From a virus, in the IMG/VR virus record IMGVR_UViG_3300024432_000023, positions 1 to 45,837 of that record: a DNA stretch of 45,837 nt, one strand, 5' to 3'. The position numbers were made by a program, and so were the translations under genes. The notes beneath the pieces were generated by a model. The model worked only from the letters and a program-made list of their open reading frames with translations, had not been told where the DNA came from and searched no databases. Position 1 is the stretch's first letter. The number at the start of each line of letters is the position of its first letter. Shown here one piece after another: positions 20,208 to 28,854 of the stretch.

Positions 20208-22294
20208 CATTCCTCCGGCGGGAGTTGCTGTTGCTGTGCAGCTTCTCCAGCTTGTCGTAACATCTCCATGCCGGGACCTTGCAGCCATGATCCTTGACCT
20301 ATGTTCCTTGGATCAGCAGGTGAAAGCCCCTCTAATGTTTCCGCTTCTCCGCGGGGACGACCCATGACGCTCCCAATAGCTTCACCGGTAGTCCCCATGG
20401 TTGCTCTCAACATTTGCATCGCCGCTTCCGAACCAGTTGCCGCCCCCTCCTGTATCATGTCAGGGTTCATAGACATGTTCAGCATGGGCATGTCCACGCC
20501 TTCCTGCAGTGCCAGATTACCCGTTCCTACTACTAACGGGCGTAACTCACGCATGATTTGGTTCTGCAACTCAGGATTGCCTTTGGCATGTTTCAGACGC
20601 AGGAACAGATTGCGAGCCAATCTACTTTGCATTGCATGACCTGCCATTGCAGTACCGAATCCGGCTAGCGCACCCCCCATGATGTCGAAGAGATAAAATC
20701 CTCCACCCGCTGCCATCGCTGCAGTCATGCCTGCACCTGCGCTTGCTTTCTCTGCATCATCGGTAATTCTGAGAAATTCTCTAAACCCTTCAAGGTATTC
20801 CCGTTGTTCTTGCAGGGCCGGGGCTGGTCGCTTTCCGGCTGGCTGACCTAGTTCTCCGTAGAGCCCTCCCGGAAACTTTTTAGGGTCCGTAATCGTATCG
20901 GGAAAGAGTTCCTTTATTATCTTGTCATGCTCATCGAGATACTTGACAAAGGCTCCCGGATTATTGATGCCAACCTGTTGTCCCGGTCTATAGCCAGCGT
21001 TCTCCAAACCTTTTTGTATGAATCTTCGGCGTGCTGCGTCCTGTCCTTCAGGAGTAAGTTTTCTCATGAAGTCCCTGACCATCTGGGGCTTGTTGCCTTT
21101 GAAAACCGTATCGACCAACACGTCATCGATGTTCCCGTTGTCTACTGTCGCACCCTTAATTTTTCTTTTGAGAGTACTGTCAATAACTTCTCCTGCCTCT
21201 TTCTGAAAAGCACGATCTATCATTTCATCTGTTGGGTCGGCGTGCTTACCAAAGAAACGCCAGCTCTTCATCCGATCCATAAAACTCTCAGCAATTTCCT
21301 GTCCGAGATCAGTTTCGATATCAATATCAAACTTGTCTGCCATTCTCTTCAGAGCGTCAGCACGTTGTGCCTTCTGATTGTTTTTAATTCTTTGTGTACC
21401 GAACACCGGAATACGCTCAGTAATTTTGAGGAAAATTCTCTGGGGAGCTGTGAGAAATTCTTGCAGTGCATCTGATGATGTAACTTTGTATCCCTGCTTC
21501 TCAGCAAATGCCAGTGCGCTACGAATGGTCGCCGGGACTGCGTCAGGAAGATTTTTAGCAAGCAGTTCTTTGGTTTTTAATGCCAGCCCAACTGCAGGTT
21601 TGGCTACAATTTCCGGAACGGCACTGAACGCTGTCGCCAATGCAACATCCTCAGGATCAAACTCACCTCCAAGATTAGCTTGTCCCGCTTGTATTGCAGT
21701 CTCCGTAGCGAAAGAACTACCAGCGGCTGTTGCTATCCGCGGAGCTAATGTTTTGACTGCGGTTGTGGCTTTTGCAGCAGGCAAGTACTGACCTACCAGA
21801 CCGATGGTCTGTAACACATCCTGACCACTCATGCCCGGTTTGTTGATCACAGCTTCGTAACCAGTGAGTTTATTTCTGGCAACCGGAATGTAAGAACCGT
21901 CTCCCTCAGGATTAATTGCAAGTCGTACCTCAACGACATCCGGGAATCGATTCTGTAGCTGCGATCCCAGTTCCATGGGGTCTGACGTTGACATCTGCAT
22001 CCATCCTTGTTTCAACTCAGTACCTATACGTCTCAGCGTTCCCATCATGGGTCCGTCCACCCCTTCCCCCGGTTCAGCAAACCCTTCGATCATTTTTGCG
22101 GTATTCGTCATCTCCGGCAGCACGTCTAGTTGCTCCGCAGTCATTTGCGGATCGATAGGAAATCTCTTACCCGTTACGTCGGGCTGATTCATCCAGTCAT
22201 TGACAGTACCCGGTCCCTTCTCAGGTTCGGGTTCATAAATCGACTCGTCTAAATACCACGGTGTCGGTTCGAGTGTCTCTTCGTGTTGAGGCAT
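20207..22294 (-). CDS. Large late protein, probable internal virion/ejection protein, 695 residues
   Basis: No catalytic motif is visible. The first 110 residues are acidic and proline rich. Residues about 165-240 and 545-590 are alanine- and glycine-rich hydrophobic stretches (AGMTAAMAAGGGFYLFDIMG, GALAGFGTAMAG) that could cross or perturb membranes, separated by long amphipathic helices. This layout, and the place after other helical virion proteins and the gp10-like protein, fits DNA-ejection proteins such as those of P22 (gp7, gp16, gp20), though I see no sequence match. No lytic transglycosylase signature. Stop overlaps the small-terminase start. Confidence 0.55.
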   Translation of the reverse strand: MPQHEETLEPTPWYLDESIYEPEPEKGPGTVNDWMNQPDVTGKRFPIDPQMTAEQLDVLPEMTNTAKMIEGFAEPGEGVDGPMMGTLRRIGTELKQGWMQMSTSDPMELGSQLQNRFPDVVEVRLAINPEGDGSYIPVARNKLTGYEAVINKPGMSGQDVLQTIGLVGQYLPAAKATTAVKTLAPRIATAAGSSFATETAIQAGQANLGGEFDPEDVALATAFSAVPEIVAKPAVGLALKTKELLAKNLPDAVPATIRSALAFAEKQGYKVTSSDALQEFLTAPQRIFLKITERIPVFGTQRIKNNQKAQRADALKRMADKFDIDIETDLGQEIAESFMDRMKSWRFFGKHADPTDEMIDRAFQKEAGEVIDSTLKRKIKGATVDNGNIDDVLVDTVFKGNKPQMVRDFMRKLTPEGQDAARRRFIQKGLENAGYRPGQQVGINNPGAFVKYLDEHDKIIKELFPDTITDPKKFPGGLYGELGQPAGKRPAPALQEQREYLEGFREFLRITDDAEKASAGAGMTAAMAAGGGFYLFDIMGGALAGFGTAMAGHAMQSRLARNLFLRLKHAKGNPELQNQIMRELRPLVVGTGNLALQEGVDMPMLNMSMNPDMIQEGAATGSEAAMQMLRATMGTTGEAIGSVMGRPRGEAETLEGLSPADPRNIGQGSWLQGPGMEMLRQAGEAAQQQQLPPEE

Positions 22295-22298
22295 GTGC

Positions 22299-23717
22299 TT
22301 ACTCCGGCACCGGTTCAGGTGCCCCTATCTTTCTCGTTATTAACTCGCCGGTTGCAGGGTCTGTGTATCGTATCCATGTTCCCGTCGCTGGTCTGGAACT
22401 ATTCGGACCGACATCTAATGGATTGTGACGCGTTGAGCCCGGTTCATCTTTTTCAACTGACGCAAATGAACCAATAGGATCTTTAGTTAGATCATTCGGA
22501 TCAAGTCCCATGGCTCGAAAGTCCACCCCCATCATGCCCCGAAGTACTTCGTTTTTATTCAATTCTACAGCGGAAGTTTTTCCCCTCTGCCAGCGTTCCT
22601 GCTGTAGTTGCAGAGCTTCTCGAATAAGTTCTATGTTTATGCTGGTTGATTTCGCAATAGAAGTTTCCAGTCTCTCCACGTACTGCCGTTCACCCTCTGA
22701 AATTTGCCCCGGAAAATGTTTGAGACCATCAAGGACGTTCTGACCTAACTTGTGACGTAGCACGCCTACGTTAGTGACATCTCTAGTATCAACACCAAAC
22801 CATTCCTGCAGTCCCTGCACTAATGCTACCCATCCACTTGTGCCGGGTCCTCCTTCCCCTACCTCGTCCAGTAATGCCATTGTCCTTTGAAGTTTCGGGA
22901 TCTGTATCCATGCGTCCCGCGCACCTTCGATGTCATTACTGGCTCGTGCTATGAAGTCCTCTGAAAAGTTTGTAGCATTTGCTAAGTTCGTCTGCCTCCA
23001 TACATCGTAAGGAGATGTTGCAAACGGAATACTCCCATCCGTTGGATTTGAATCCAAATACTCCAGATCCATGGCACCCAGTTTGACTACCTGCTCACCG
23101 TTCTCATCGAGCATCGGAGTCCCGTCCTCATTAAATTGCGGTTCCTCTTTGTCAGCGTCCCATATCGGCTGAGCACGTGCATCCCGATTAGGGTCTTCAG
23201 GATGAGCGAACAGACCAGCTACACCTACCGGTGTACGTCCGGACCCATAACGTCCTGCTCTGCCTGTTTTTTCGATGCGCTCTTGCGCCTGCAGCTGAGA
23301 AATGTAATCTGTCCCAACGTCAGCTTCCTGTCCTGCAAGTAACATTTCTTCGTCTAAGAGGTCGCTCATTCCCTGACGAGACAGTTCTTGTTCTTGCCGT
23401 AGCAATCCAGCAGTTGTACCCAGAGATTCACCGAAGCCACCGGTCTTTGTCGGTGCCAACATACCCTGTGCGAGTGCAAACCATCTGGCTTGTTCATCTT
23501 TCTTTTGCATCTCCGCACGTCTCGCTGCGATTCGTTCCTGACCACCTTTGAGCTTTTGCATTTGCTGCTCACGGTGTATGTCAATCAGCTCACGTGTAGT
23601 GGTAGGCTTTGTCTTCGGCATCGGGTCCGGAATTAATTGGTCAACCGTAGTAATGGTCTCCTCATCATCGAGGACACCACCACCAAATTCATATCCACGT
23701 TCTACTTCTGCTCTCAT
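22299..23717 (-). CDS. Helical late protein, probable internal virion protein, 472 residues
   Basis: Mostly helical and charged, with a coiled-coil-like segment at about 35-75 (DIHREQQMQKLKGGQERIAA), a loop-rich middle, and a second helical region at about 330-380 (YVERLETSIAKSTSINIELI). The C-terminus ends in a small beta-like piece (WIRYTDPATGELITRKI) typical of short strand-turn tags on phage virion proteins. No known domain is clear. ATG at 23717 is 4 nt after the preceding stop. Context places it among the ejection and tail proteins. Confidence 0.55.
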   Translation of the reverse strand: MRAEVERGYEFGGGVLDDEETITTVDQLIPDPMPKTKPTTTRELIDIHREQQMQKLKGGQERIAARRAEMQKKDEQARWFALAQGMLAPTKTGGFGESLGTTAGLLRQEQELSRQGMSDLLDEEMLLAGQEADVGTDYISQLQAQERIEKTGRAGRYGSGRTPVGVAGLFAHPEDPNRDARAQPIWDADKEEPQFNEDGTPMLDENGEQVVKLGAMDLEYLDSNPTDGSIPFATSPYDVWRQTNLANATNFSEDFIARASNDIEGARDAWIQIPKLQRTMALLDEVGEGGPGTSGWVALVQGLQEWFGVDTRDVTNVGVLRHKLGQNVLDGLKHFPGQISEGERQYVERLETSIAKSTSINIELIREALQLQQERWQRGKTSAVELNKNEVLRGMMGVDFRAMGLDPNDLTKDPIGSFASVEKDEPGSTRHNPLDVGPNSSRPATGTWIRYTDPATGELITRKIGAPEPVPE

Positions 23718-23721
23718 GACA

Positions 23722-24945
23722 TTAATCCTGCTTATGATCCTGCTTCAGGAGTTTTCCGCCTGCTACGCCAATGCTCCTGCTTTGGTCTGGGTATAGCGAG
23801 CGCGCCCACCTACTCAACGCGCCCGCTCCCTGTTTTCCCAAGCCGAATAACCTCGCTCCGGCGTCACGCACCATTCCTCCTAGTGCGTAATCTTCCAGTC
23901 CTCCCGGTTCGATGTAACCACCTTCCGCTTGTGGATTCATACCACGGTACACACCGTAGCCACCGATGATTTGTGACAGCGGTGACGGCTGGTAGACCGA
24001 TGCAGGTCCAACATCAGTACGCTGCGTTGCTCTCGGTACAAACGATGGCGGCAAGCCTCGGATGATTTCTGACATCTGTCCCAGACGCTGCCATGGCAGA
24101 TCACGTTGCTCCAAGAAATCCTGATACGCGAGGTCCATACTTCCCTGTTCAAGTCCACGTCTCTGCGCACCAACGGCTTCCATCGCAGCAGCATCAGTGA
24201 GACCCATCCGCTGAGCTGCTTCACCCATGCGGCCCGCTACGTCAGCACCTTGGTACAGTGCGCCAGCCTGTGCCTCATCGAGGGCACCTGATACACGTGC
24301 CAGTTCTCGTGCAGCCGTAATATCCTGTCCGCGAATGTCAGCCGCCTGACCGTAGGCTCCAGAGAGTGCTTCAAGACGCTGTGCTTCGAGCCCTTCTTGA
24401 ATATCCCTCATGCCTCGGATGCCCATGGTTTCCATCGAACCCTCGCCACCACGAGAGCCGAGTTGTCCGGCTCCCGCGAAAGCCTTTTGTAAGGACGGCA
24501 GGAAACTTTCTTGTAACGTACGCGTGGCAAGATCTTCTTGTCGCCCAAGCACGTTCCCAATGAACGGGTTCATGTACGATTCGACGACGCCGGGATCAGT
24601 CCACTTTCCAGTTGCCTGATCAATGTAAGGCTGTGCTCTGCCCCGCATACCACCCGCGGCTTCCAAGCCTCCAGCAAGACCTTGGGCTCCACGTTCCATG
24701 TAGGGTTGGTACGCTCCGACATTCTGCTCAGTCAGTCCAAACGCAGCTTCTTGTGCAGGATCAAACCCAGCAATCCTCGGTCCACCGTACGGGATATAAG
24801 GCTCAGCTGCCGCTGCGTTCGCACGTGCAATCAGTCCCTGCGTGTAGTCCGACATCCACTTCGGGGTGCCTTCTACAGTCGTCCCGTAGGTTGTAGTCGA
24901 TTGCGGAGGCCTCCCCTCAAATAGGAAGTCTAAGTTCGCGCCCAT
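23722..24945 (-). CDS. Phage virion protein, helical, possible ejection or tail-lumen protein, 407 residues
   Basis: The N-terminal segment (WMSDYTQGLIARANA, then PYGGPRIAGFDPAQEAAFGL) and the YMNPFIGNVLGRQEDLATR region are hallmarks of a phage structural protein family I have seen in short-tailed marine and environmental phages. The middle is glycine- and alanine-rich helix with repeated AG..G spacing. It has no catalytic motif, signal peptide or clear membrane helix. ATG at 24945 has GGGAGAATTTAA ahead. It is followed 4 nt later by the next helical virion protein. Function inferred from context. Confidence 0.65.
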   Translation of the reverse strand: MGANLDFLFEGRPPQSTTTYGTTVEGTPKWMSDYTQGLIARANAAAAEPYIPYGGPRIAGFDPAQEAAFGLTEQNVGAYQPYMERGAQGLAGGLEAAGGMRGRAQPYIDQATGKWTDPGVVESYMNPFIGNVLGRQEDLATRTLQESFLPSLQKAFAGAGQLGSRGGEGSMETMGIRGMRDIQEGLEAQRLEALSGAYGQAADIRGQDITAARELARVSGALDEAQAGALYQGADVAGRMGEAAQRMGLTDAAAMEAVGAQRRGLEQGSMDLAYQDFLEQRDLPWQRLGQMSEIIRGLPPSFVPRATQRTDVGPASVYQPSPLSQIIGGYGVYRGMNPQAEGGYIEPGGLEDYALGGMVRDAGARLFGLGKQGAGALSRWARSLYPDQSRSIGVAGGKLLKQDHKQD

Positions 24946-27018
24946 TTAAATTCTCCCTGATTCGATCATCGCTCGACGGAGTCTTACCATGCCGCCTTGC
25001 GCCATGTACTGGTGCGGTTGCTTCGCCTTGTGACTGAAGCCACCCTTCCGGAGGTTCTTGGCTTTGTGCTGGCGAAGGTTCCGACGCATCTCGTCAAGAC
25101 GGCGAGCGCCCGCACTCCCCGATCCGTCACCCAAGAGTGCCACCGTTTCTGCGTCCATGACGTACTCACCGTCGCTCAGTCGAGCGGGGATGTCGTCCGA
25201 CCTACCAGTGCCCTGCCCCTTAACATAACGTCCGTTAGAAGCCACTGTGGGCGCTGCCCGTGGAACGTCGGCATTCTGCGACCAGTAGTCGTATTCGCCT
25301 CCACGTTGGTAACCTCCACGAGCCTGCGGCAAGCCCTGTCCCAACTGCGGTGGGTTCCAGTTGCCTGTGCCGGGGTCTTGCGTGTAGCCAGCCTGCGTCA
25401 AGGCTTGTGTTCCCTGTATCCCTACCGCGCTAGCCGGGACCGGCTGACCTGCCGCAATCATAGACTGCATGTCACCCCCAGCTCCCGGAGTTGGAGTCGT
25501 CGGATCTTGGGGCACTCCGGCGAACGGCTGAGGTTCCATGAACAGGTGCTGTCCAGACTGGGGCGAACCTGCCTGTCCGTATGTGTAGTACGCACTGGGG
25601 TCCATGCCTGCGAACTGTCGATCCATCTCGTAAAGCGGCAACGGATCGTTCCAGCCTTCCGGCAGCGGTGGCTGCTCGGGCTGTTCCTGCTCGCCACCAC
25701 CGAGTGCGCTTGCAGCCAGTAATGCAGGCATAGCATATTTCTCTATGAGGCTGGGGTCTTGTACAGCAGCAGCAGTAGCCTCCGGGGTTGTGATCTGTTG
25801 TTGTTGTTTATCCCCACCACCTACAGGTTGACCAGCAGGCATGCCTTCCACACCTAGAGCGGGCTGAGAAGCAAGTGCGACTTCCCCAAGACCACCTGCC
25901 TCCGCAATTGCCGCATCCTCAGGGGTTCGTACGGCTAGGATTCCACCTGCTTCCGGATCTTGGAGACCGAATGCCTTCTGTCCTCCCGCAGTGACTTTCT
26001 CCATCATCGGACGCATCATCTCTCCGGTAGCTCCGGCAAGTGCACCCTGAACAAAGTCACCACCTGTTACTGCAGAAGCTGCACCTCCAGCTAAGCTCGA
26101 TCCGATGATTGCCCTCGTGCCCTCAGAGACTCCGGGAAGAACGTTGGCGAGCTTGCCGCCTGCAACCTTACCGAGACCACCTGTGATCGCACCGGAGAGT
26201 GCTCCCTTCACGAAGTCACCACCACCAGCTGCGCTCAGTCCGCCCTGAAGCACTGCGTTGCCTACGGTACTGGCAACTAAACCTGTACCACCTCCGGTGA
26301 GCATGCCACCGATAGCAGTACCGAGACCCGGCGCAAAGATCGAAAGTGCGATAGGCGCAATGACCTGAAAGATCTTCGACGACACGACTTTCTTCACAAC
26401 TTTCTTGACCTTCTTCCAGATCTTGCTCAGGAAGCCATACTCGGGCATGCCGGTGTTCGGGTTGATATCAGGATCACCCCACATGTTTTTGAGAACACCA
26501 AACTCTTCCTCAGTCATGTGAACCAGCATCTCGTCTTCACCACGTCCCGCACTGCGTGTCCGCTCTGCTGCAGCCTTGACCTTGCCACCTTCAGCGTAGG
26601 CTCGTTCGACCGAACCACCGTATTTGTAGAGACGAACCTTCTTGGTATCTTTCTTCGGCATACCTTGGAACTGCATCAGCTCTTCAGCTGCCTTGGTATA
26701 GAGCAACTCCTTGCCCCCCGGCGTATCTTCAATCTGCTGCACAGCCTTGACCATGGATTTGTCTGCGCCCTTCGCCTTCATCATCTGAGCCAGACCACCC
26801 TGCGGTTGGATCTGTTGTGCCATCTGTTGCTGCTGCTGAGCCTTGTTCTGCATCTGCGTACCCCCCATCAGACGTCGAGCCGACTCTCTCCCAGCTGCCA
26901 GTCGGGATCGATTCGGGTCAAGCGCTGCCATGCCTTCCCCACGTGAAGCACGTGCAAGCATCCGTCCTTGACCAACCAGTTCTTTCCCCTTTTCCATTGG
27001 ACCTTTATGTAATGGCAT
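24946..27018 (-). CDS. Large glycine-rich virion protein with hydrophobic core, 690 residues
   Basis: Two features stand out. A central region (about 200-340) has a basic helix (KKVKKVVKKVVSSKIF) followed by long glycine-zipper-like hydrophobic stretches (IAPIALSIFAPGLGTAIGG, then repeated GG.F..GAL.G), suited to insertion in membranes. The C-terminal region has GRSDDIPARLSDGEYVMD, a motif common in phage virion and tape-measure proteins, and a basic end. Start: ATG 27018 with AGGATAGAGCT ahead, just past the preceding TAG; an in-frame ATG at 27087 would overlap the previous gene. Likely an ejection or tail-interior protein. Confidence 0.65.
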   Translation of the reverse strand: MPLHKGPMEKGKELVGQGRMLARASRGEGMAALDPNRSRLAAGRESARRLMGGTQMQNKAQQQQQMAQQIQPQGGLAQMMKAKGADKSMVKAVQQIEDTPGGKELLYTKAAEELMQFQGMPKKDTKKVRLYKYGGSVERAYAEGGKVKAAAERTRSAGRGEDEMLVHMTEEEFGVLKNMWGDPDINPNTGMPEYGFLSKIWKKVKKVVKKVVSSKIFQVIAPIALSIFAPGLGTAIGGMLTGGGTGLVASTVGNAVLQGGLSAAGGGDFVKGALSGAITGGLGKVAGGKLANVLPGVSEGTRAIIGSSLAGGAASAVTGGDFVQGALAGATGEMMRPMMEKVTAGGQKAFGLQDPEAGGILAVRTPEDAAIAEAGGLGEVALASQPALGVEGMPAGQPVGGGDKQQQQITTPEATAAAVQDPSLIEKYAMPALLAASALGGGEQEQPEQPPLPEGWNDPLPLYEMDRQFAGMDPSAYYTYGQAGSPQSGQHLFMEPQPFAGVPQDPTTPTPGAGGDMQSMIAAGQPVPASAVGIQGTQALTQAGYTQDPGTGNWNPPQLGQGLPQARGGYQRGGEYDYWSQNADVPRAAPTVASNGRYVKGQGTGRSDDIPARLSDGEYVMDAETVALLGDGSGSAGARRLDEMRRNLRQHKAKNLRKGGFSHKAKQPHQYMAQGGMVRLRRAMIESGRI

Positions 27019-27022
27019 AGCT

Positions 27023-27289
27023 CTATCCTGTAAAATTTGTCGTTGCAAACATTCTCTCTGCCCACTCGCGCCAGTCATCATATGCAAATGGATCGGGTAC
27101 GTCCTGTCCCAGTGGATCTACTCCGCCGAACACTCCTGCTGCCCAGTCCTGCCACTTGTCAGGATCATCCAGTCGCTCGAACTGATCATCTGAACCAGCC
27201 ACAGGATCGGTGAAGAATCCCAGTGCGCCAGCCATGAAATCTGCCCACTCGATTACGTCTTTAAAACCTGTGGGATTGATGATGGTCAT
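27023..27289 (-). CDS. Small acidic late protein, 88 residues
   Basis: Aromatic and acidic throughout: EWADFMAGALGFF, DKWQDWAAGVFGG, DDWREWAERMF, three W-centred amphipathic segments of similar look, perhaps internal repeats of one short helix. No cysteine, membrane segment or known domain. ATG at 27289 overlaps the stop of the gp10-like gene (ATGA), so it is co-translated with it. Function unknown; a small virion or assembly factor is possible. Confidence 0.6.
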   Translation of the reverse strand: MTIINPTGFKDVIEWADFMAGALGFFTDPVAGSDDQFERLDDPDKWQDWAAGVFGGVDPLGQDVPDPFAYDDWREWAERMFATTNFTG

Positions 27290-28851
27290 GACTCAACCCT
27301 TCCGTCTGCAGGTTCGATGTGTGCGAAGGTCTTGCCCAGTTCGTAGTTCCCTCCGCCCACGTTTGACTCAAACTTGAAGCTCATCAACCGTCTTATATCT
27401 TTGAACTTCACGGTCTCTTCATCGGACGTAGCTGGTGTCTCGAAGATAGTTGCCGGTGGAGTTACTTCCGTCACCGCAGCCTTCGCGTTCGCACGTCCCT
27501 TCAACGTCACGGTCATGTCACCTACCTGCACGAAGTCAGGTTCTATGTAGGAGCAACTAATTGACTTGGTACTCTGACCAGTGTCCAGCAGTGACATCTC
27601 GTGTGTCTCGAAAAACGATTGGACAGCGCTGATTGATGATGTGCGGATCTTGTCGAATGCCGTCTCGTGTTGCCAGAGCGTACGACCGTTCGCAGTCACC
27701 TCGTTGTCCACCATGAACGGACGTTGGTACACGTCAGCAAAGACACCCGCGGTGCGTCCCTGATTAACATCGTCGGAGTCAGGTAACGGTGTGTCGTACC
27801 AGTACCCTTCACGTACATTGAAGATCACTGCGTGAGTGCATTCAGTTGCAGACCCACGTGGATAGCACCACCAAATCTCACCGTAGCGAGGCACTTTGAA
27901 ACCGAAAACTTTATTCCGATGCGTGAAGTTGATGTTGTCAAAGAACCAGTTCTGGTTCATATCGTTGGGCATCTCTCGCACGACACCGTTGAACAGCAGC
28001 CAACGATCAACACCCGGCCAATAGTAAATGCCGTCCAGCTCGACGATACCCTGTGAACTCAGGACCGTAAGACCTCGTGCAACGATGTCCCATGCAAAGT
28101 CCGGCGGACCATTAGGTTGGAACGTCCCACGAATGAGTGAATCGAGACCCCAGAGCAAAACAGCAGGACCACTACCTGCACCTCGAAGAGGAAGTCCCTT
28201 AACAATTTTTTGTGTGCCTAAATTAAATTCGGCAGGTACCTCACCCAAGTTGTTAATCTGTGACTGTTTGATCAATCCGTCACTGCTGTACGCAAACAGG
28301 TACTGACCACTGACGACGATGCCACCACTTACGGGTCCGAACGTGCCGGTATTCCAACCCGTTGTTGCATCGGTATTCAGTCCCGTCGTAGTAAGCACTG
28401 TGCCTGCAGTAAGCGTGTCAATGTAGATGTCGCCACCAACAGAGTTATCGATGTCGAGTGCGTTCGGTGCTGCATGTGCAACCAAAACATGATTGGCAGT
28501 GCCTAACGTGTCAGCATAGACATCGAACTGCCACAGCATGTCGAGCCCCACGGGGAAACCTGCGGGCGTGCGGTCGTTGAAGGCTGCTAATGTACCGTTA
28601 GAAACAATGTACTGACCTATCGTGTTGGGATGTCCCAAGTGCAAGAACTGCTGGTTATCTTCGGAGAAGGTAGCCATGCCGCGTGTAATTTCCGGCACAG
28701 TGTCAGTCACCTGTTGGTAGCCGCCCATCTTTTTCGGTTTGCCACGTTGGAACCTGCACCATCGACCATCGATATAGTTCTCGCTATCGAAACGGGAACT
28801 GTCCCGTTTGATACCGGGCTGCGAGATGATGAGTGCAGGTTGCTTAGCCAT
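27286..28851 (-). CDS. P22 gp10-like DNA-stabilisation/tail protein, 521 residues
   Basis: The N-terminal segment (SRFDSENYIDGRWCRFQRGK) and the later GEIWWCYPRGSATEC with FNVREGYWYDT are typical of the phage stabilisation family exemplified by P22 gp10 (about 470 residues), which closes the tail below the connector and keeps DNA in the head. The body is beta-rich and propeller-like, with repeated strand-turn units (GQYLFAYSSDGLIKQS, GIVELDGIYYWPGVDRWLL). It is preceded by a fibre gene and a gp4-like connector gene, as expected for a tail cluster. ATG at 28851, 3 nt after the preceding stop. Confidence 0.8.
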   Translation of the reverse strand: MAKQPALIISQPGIKRDSSRFDSENYIDGRWCRFQRGKPKKMGGYQQVTDTVPEITRGMATFSEDNQQFLHLGHPNTIGQYIVSNGTLAAFNDRTPAGFPVGLDMLWQFDVYADTLGTANHVLVAHAAPNALDIDNSVGGDIYIDTLTAGTVLTTTGLNTDATTGWNTGTFGPVSGGIVVSGQYLFAYSSDGLIKQSQINNLGEVPAEFNLGTQKIVKGLPLRGAGSGPAVLLWGLDSLIRGTFQPNGPPDFAWDIVARGLTVLSSQGIVELDGIYYWPGVDRWLLFNGVVREMPNDMNQNWFFDNINFTHRNKVFGFKVPRYGEIWWCYPRGSATECTHAVIFNVREGYWYDTPLPDSDDVNQGRTAGVFADVYQRPFMVDNEVTANGRTLWQHETAFDKIRTSSISAVQSFFETHEMSLLDTGQSTKSISCSYIEPDFVQVGDMTVTLKGRANAKAAVTEVTPPATIFETPATSDEETVKFKDIRRLMSFKFESNVGGGNYELGKTFAHIEPADGRVES

Positions 28852-28854
28852 AAT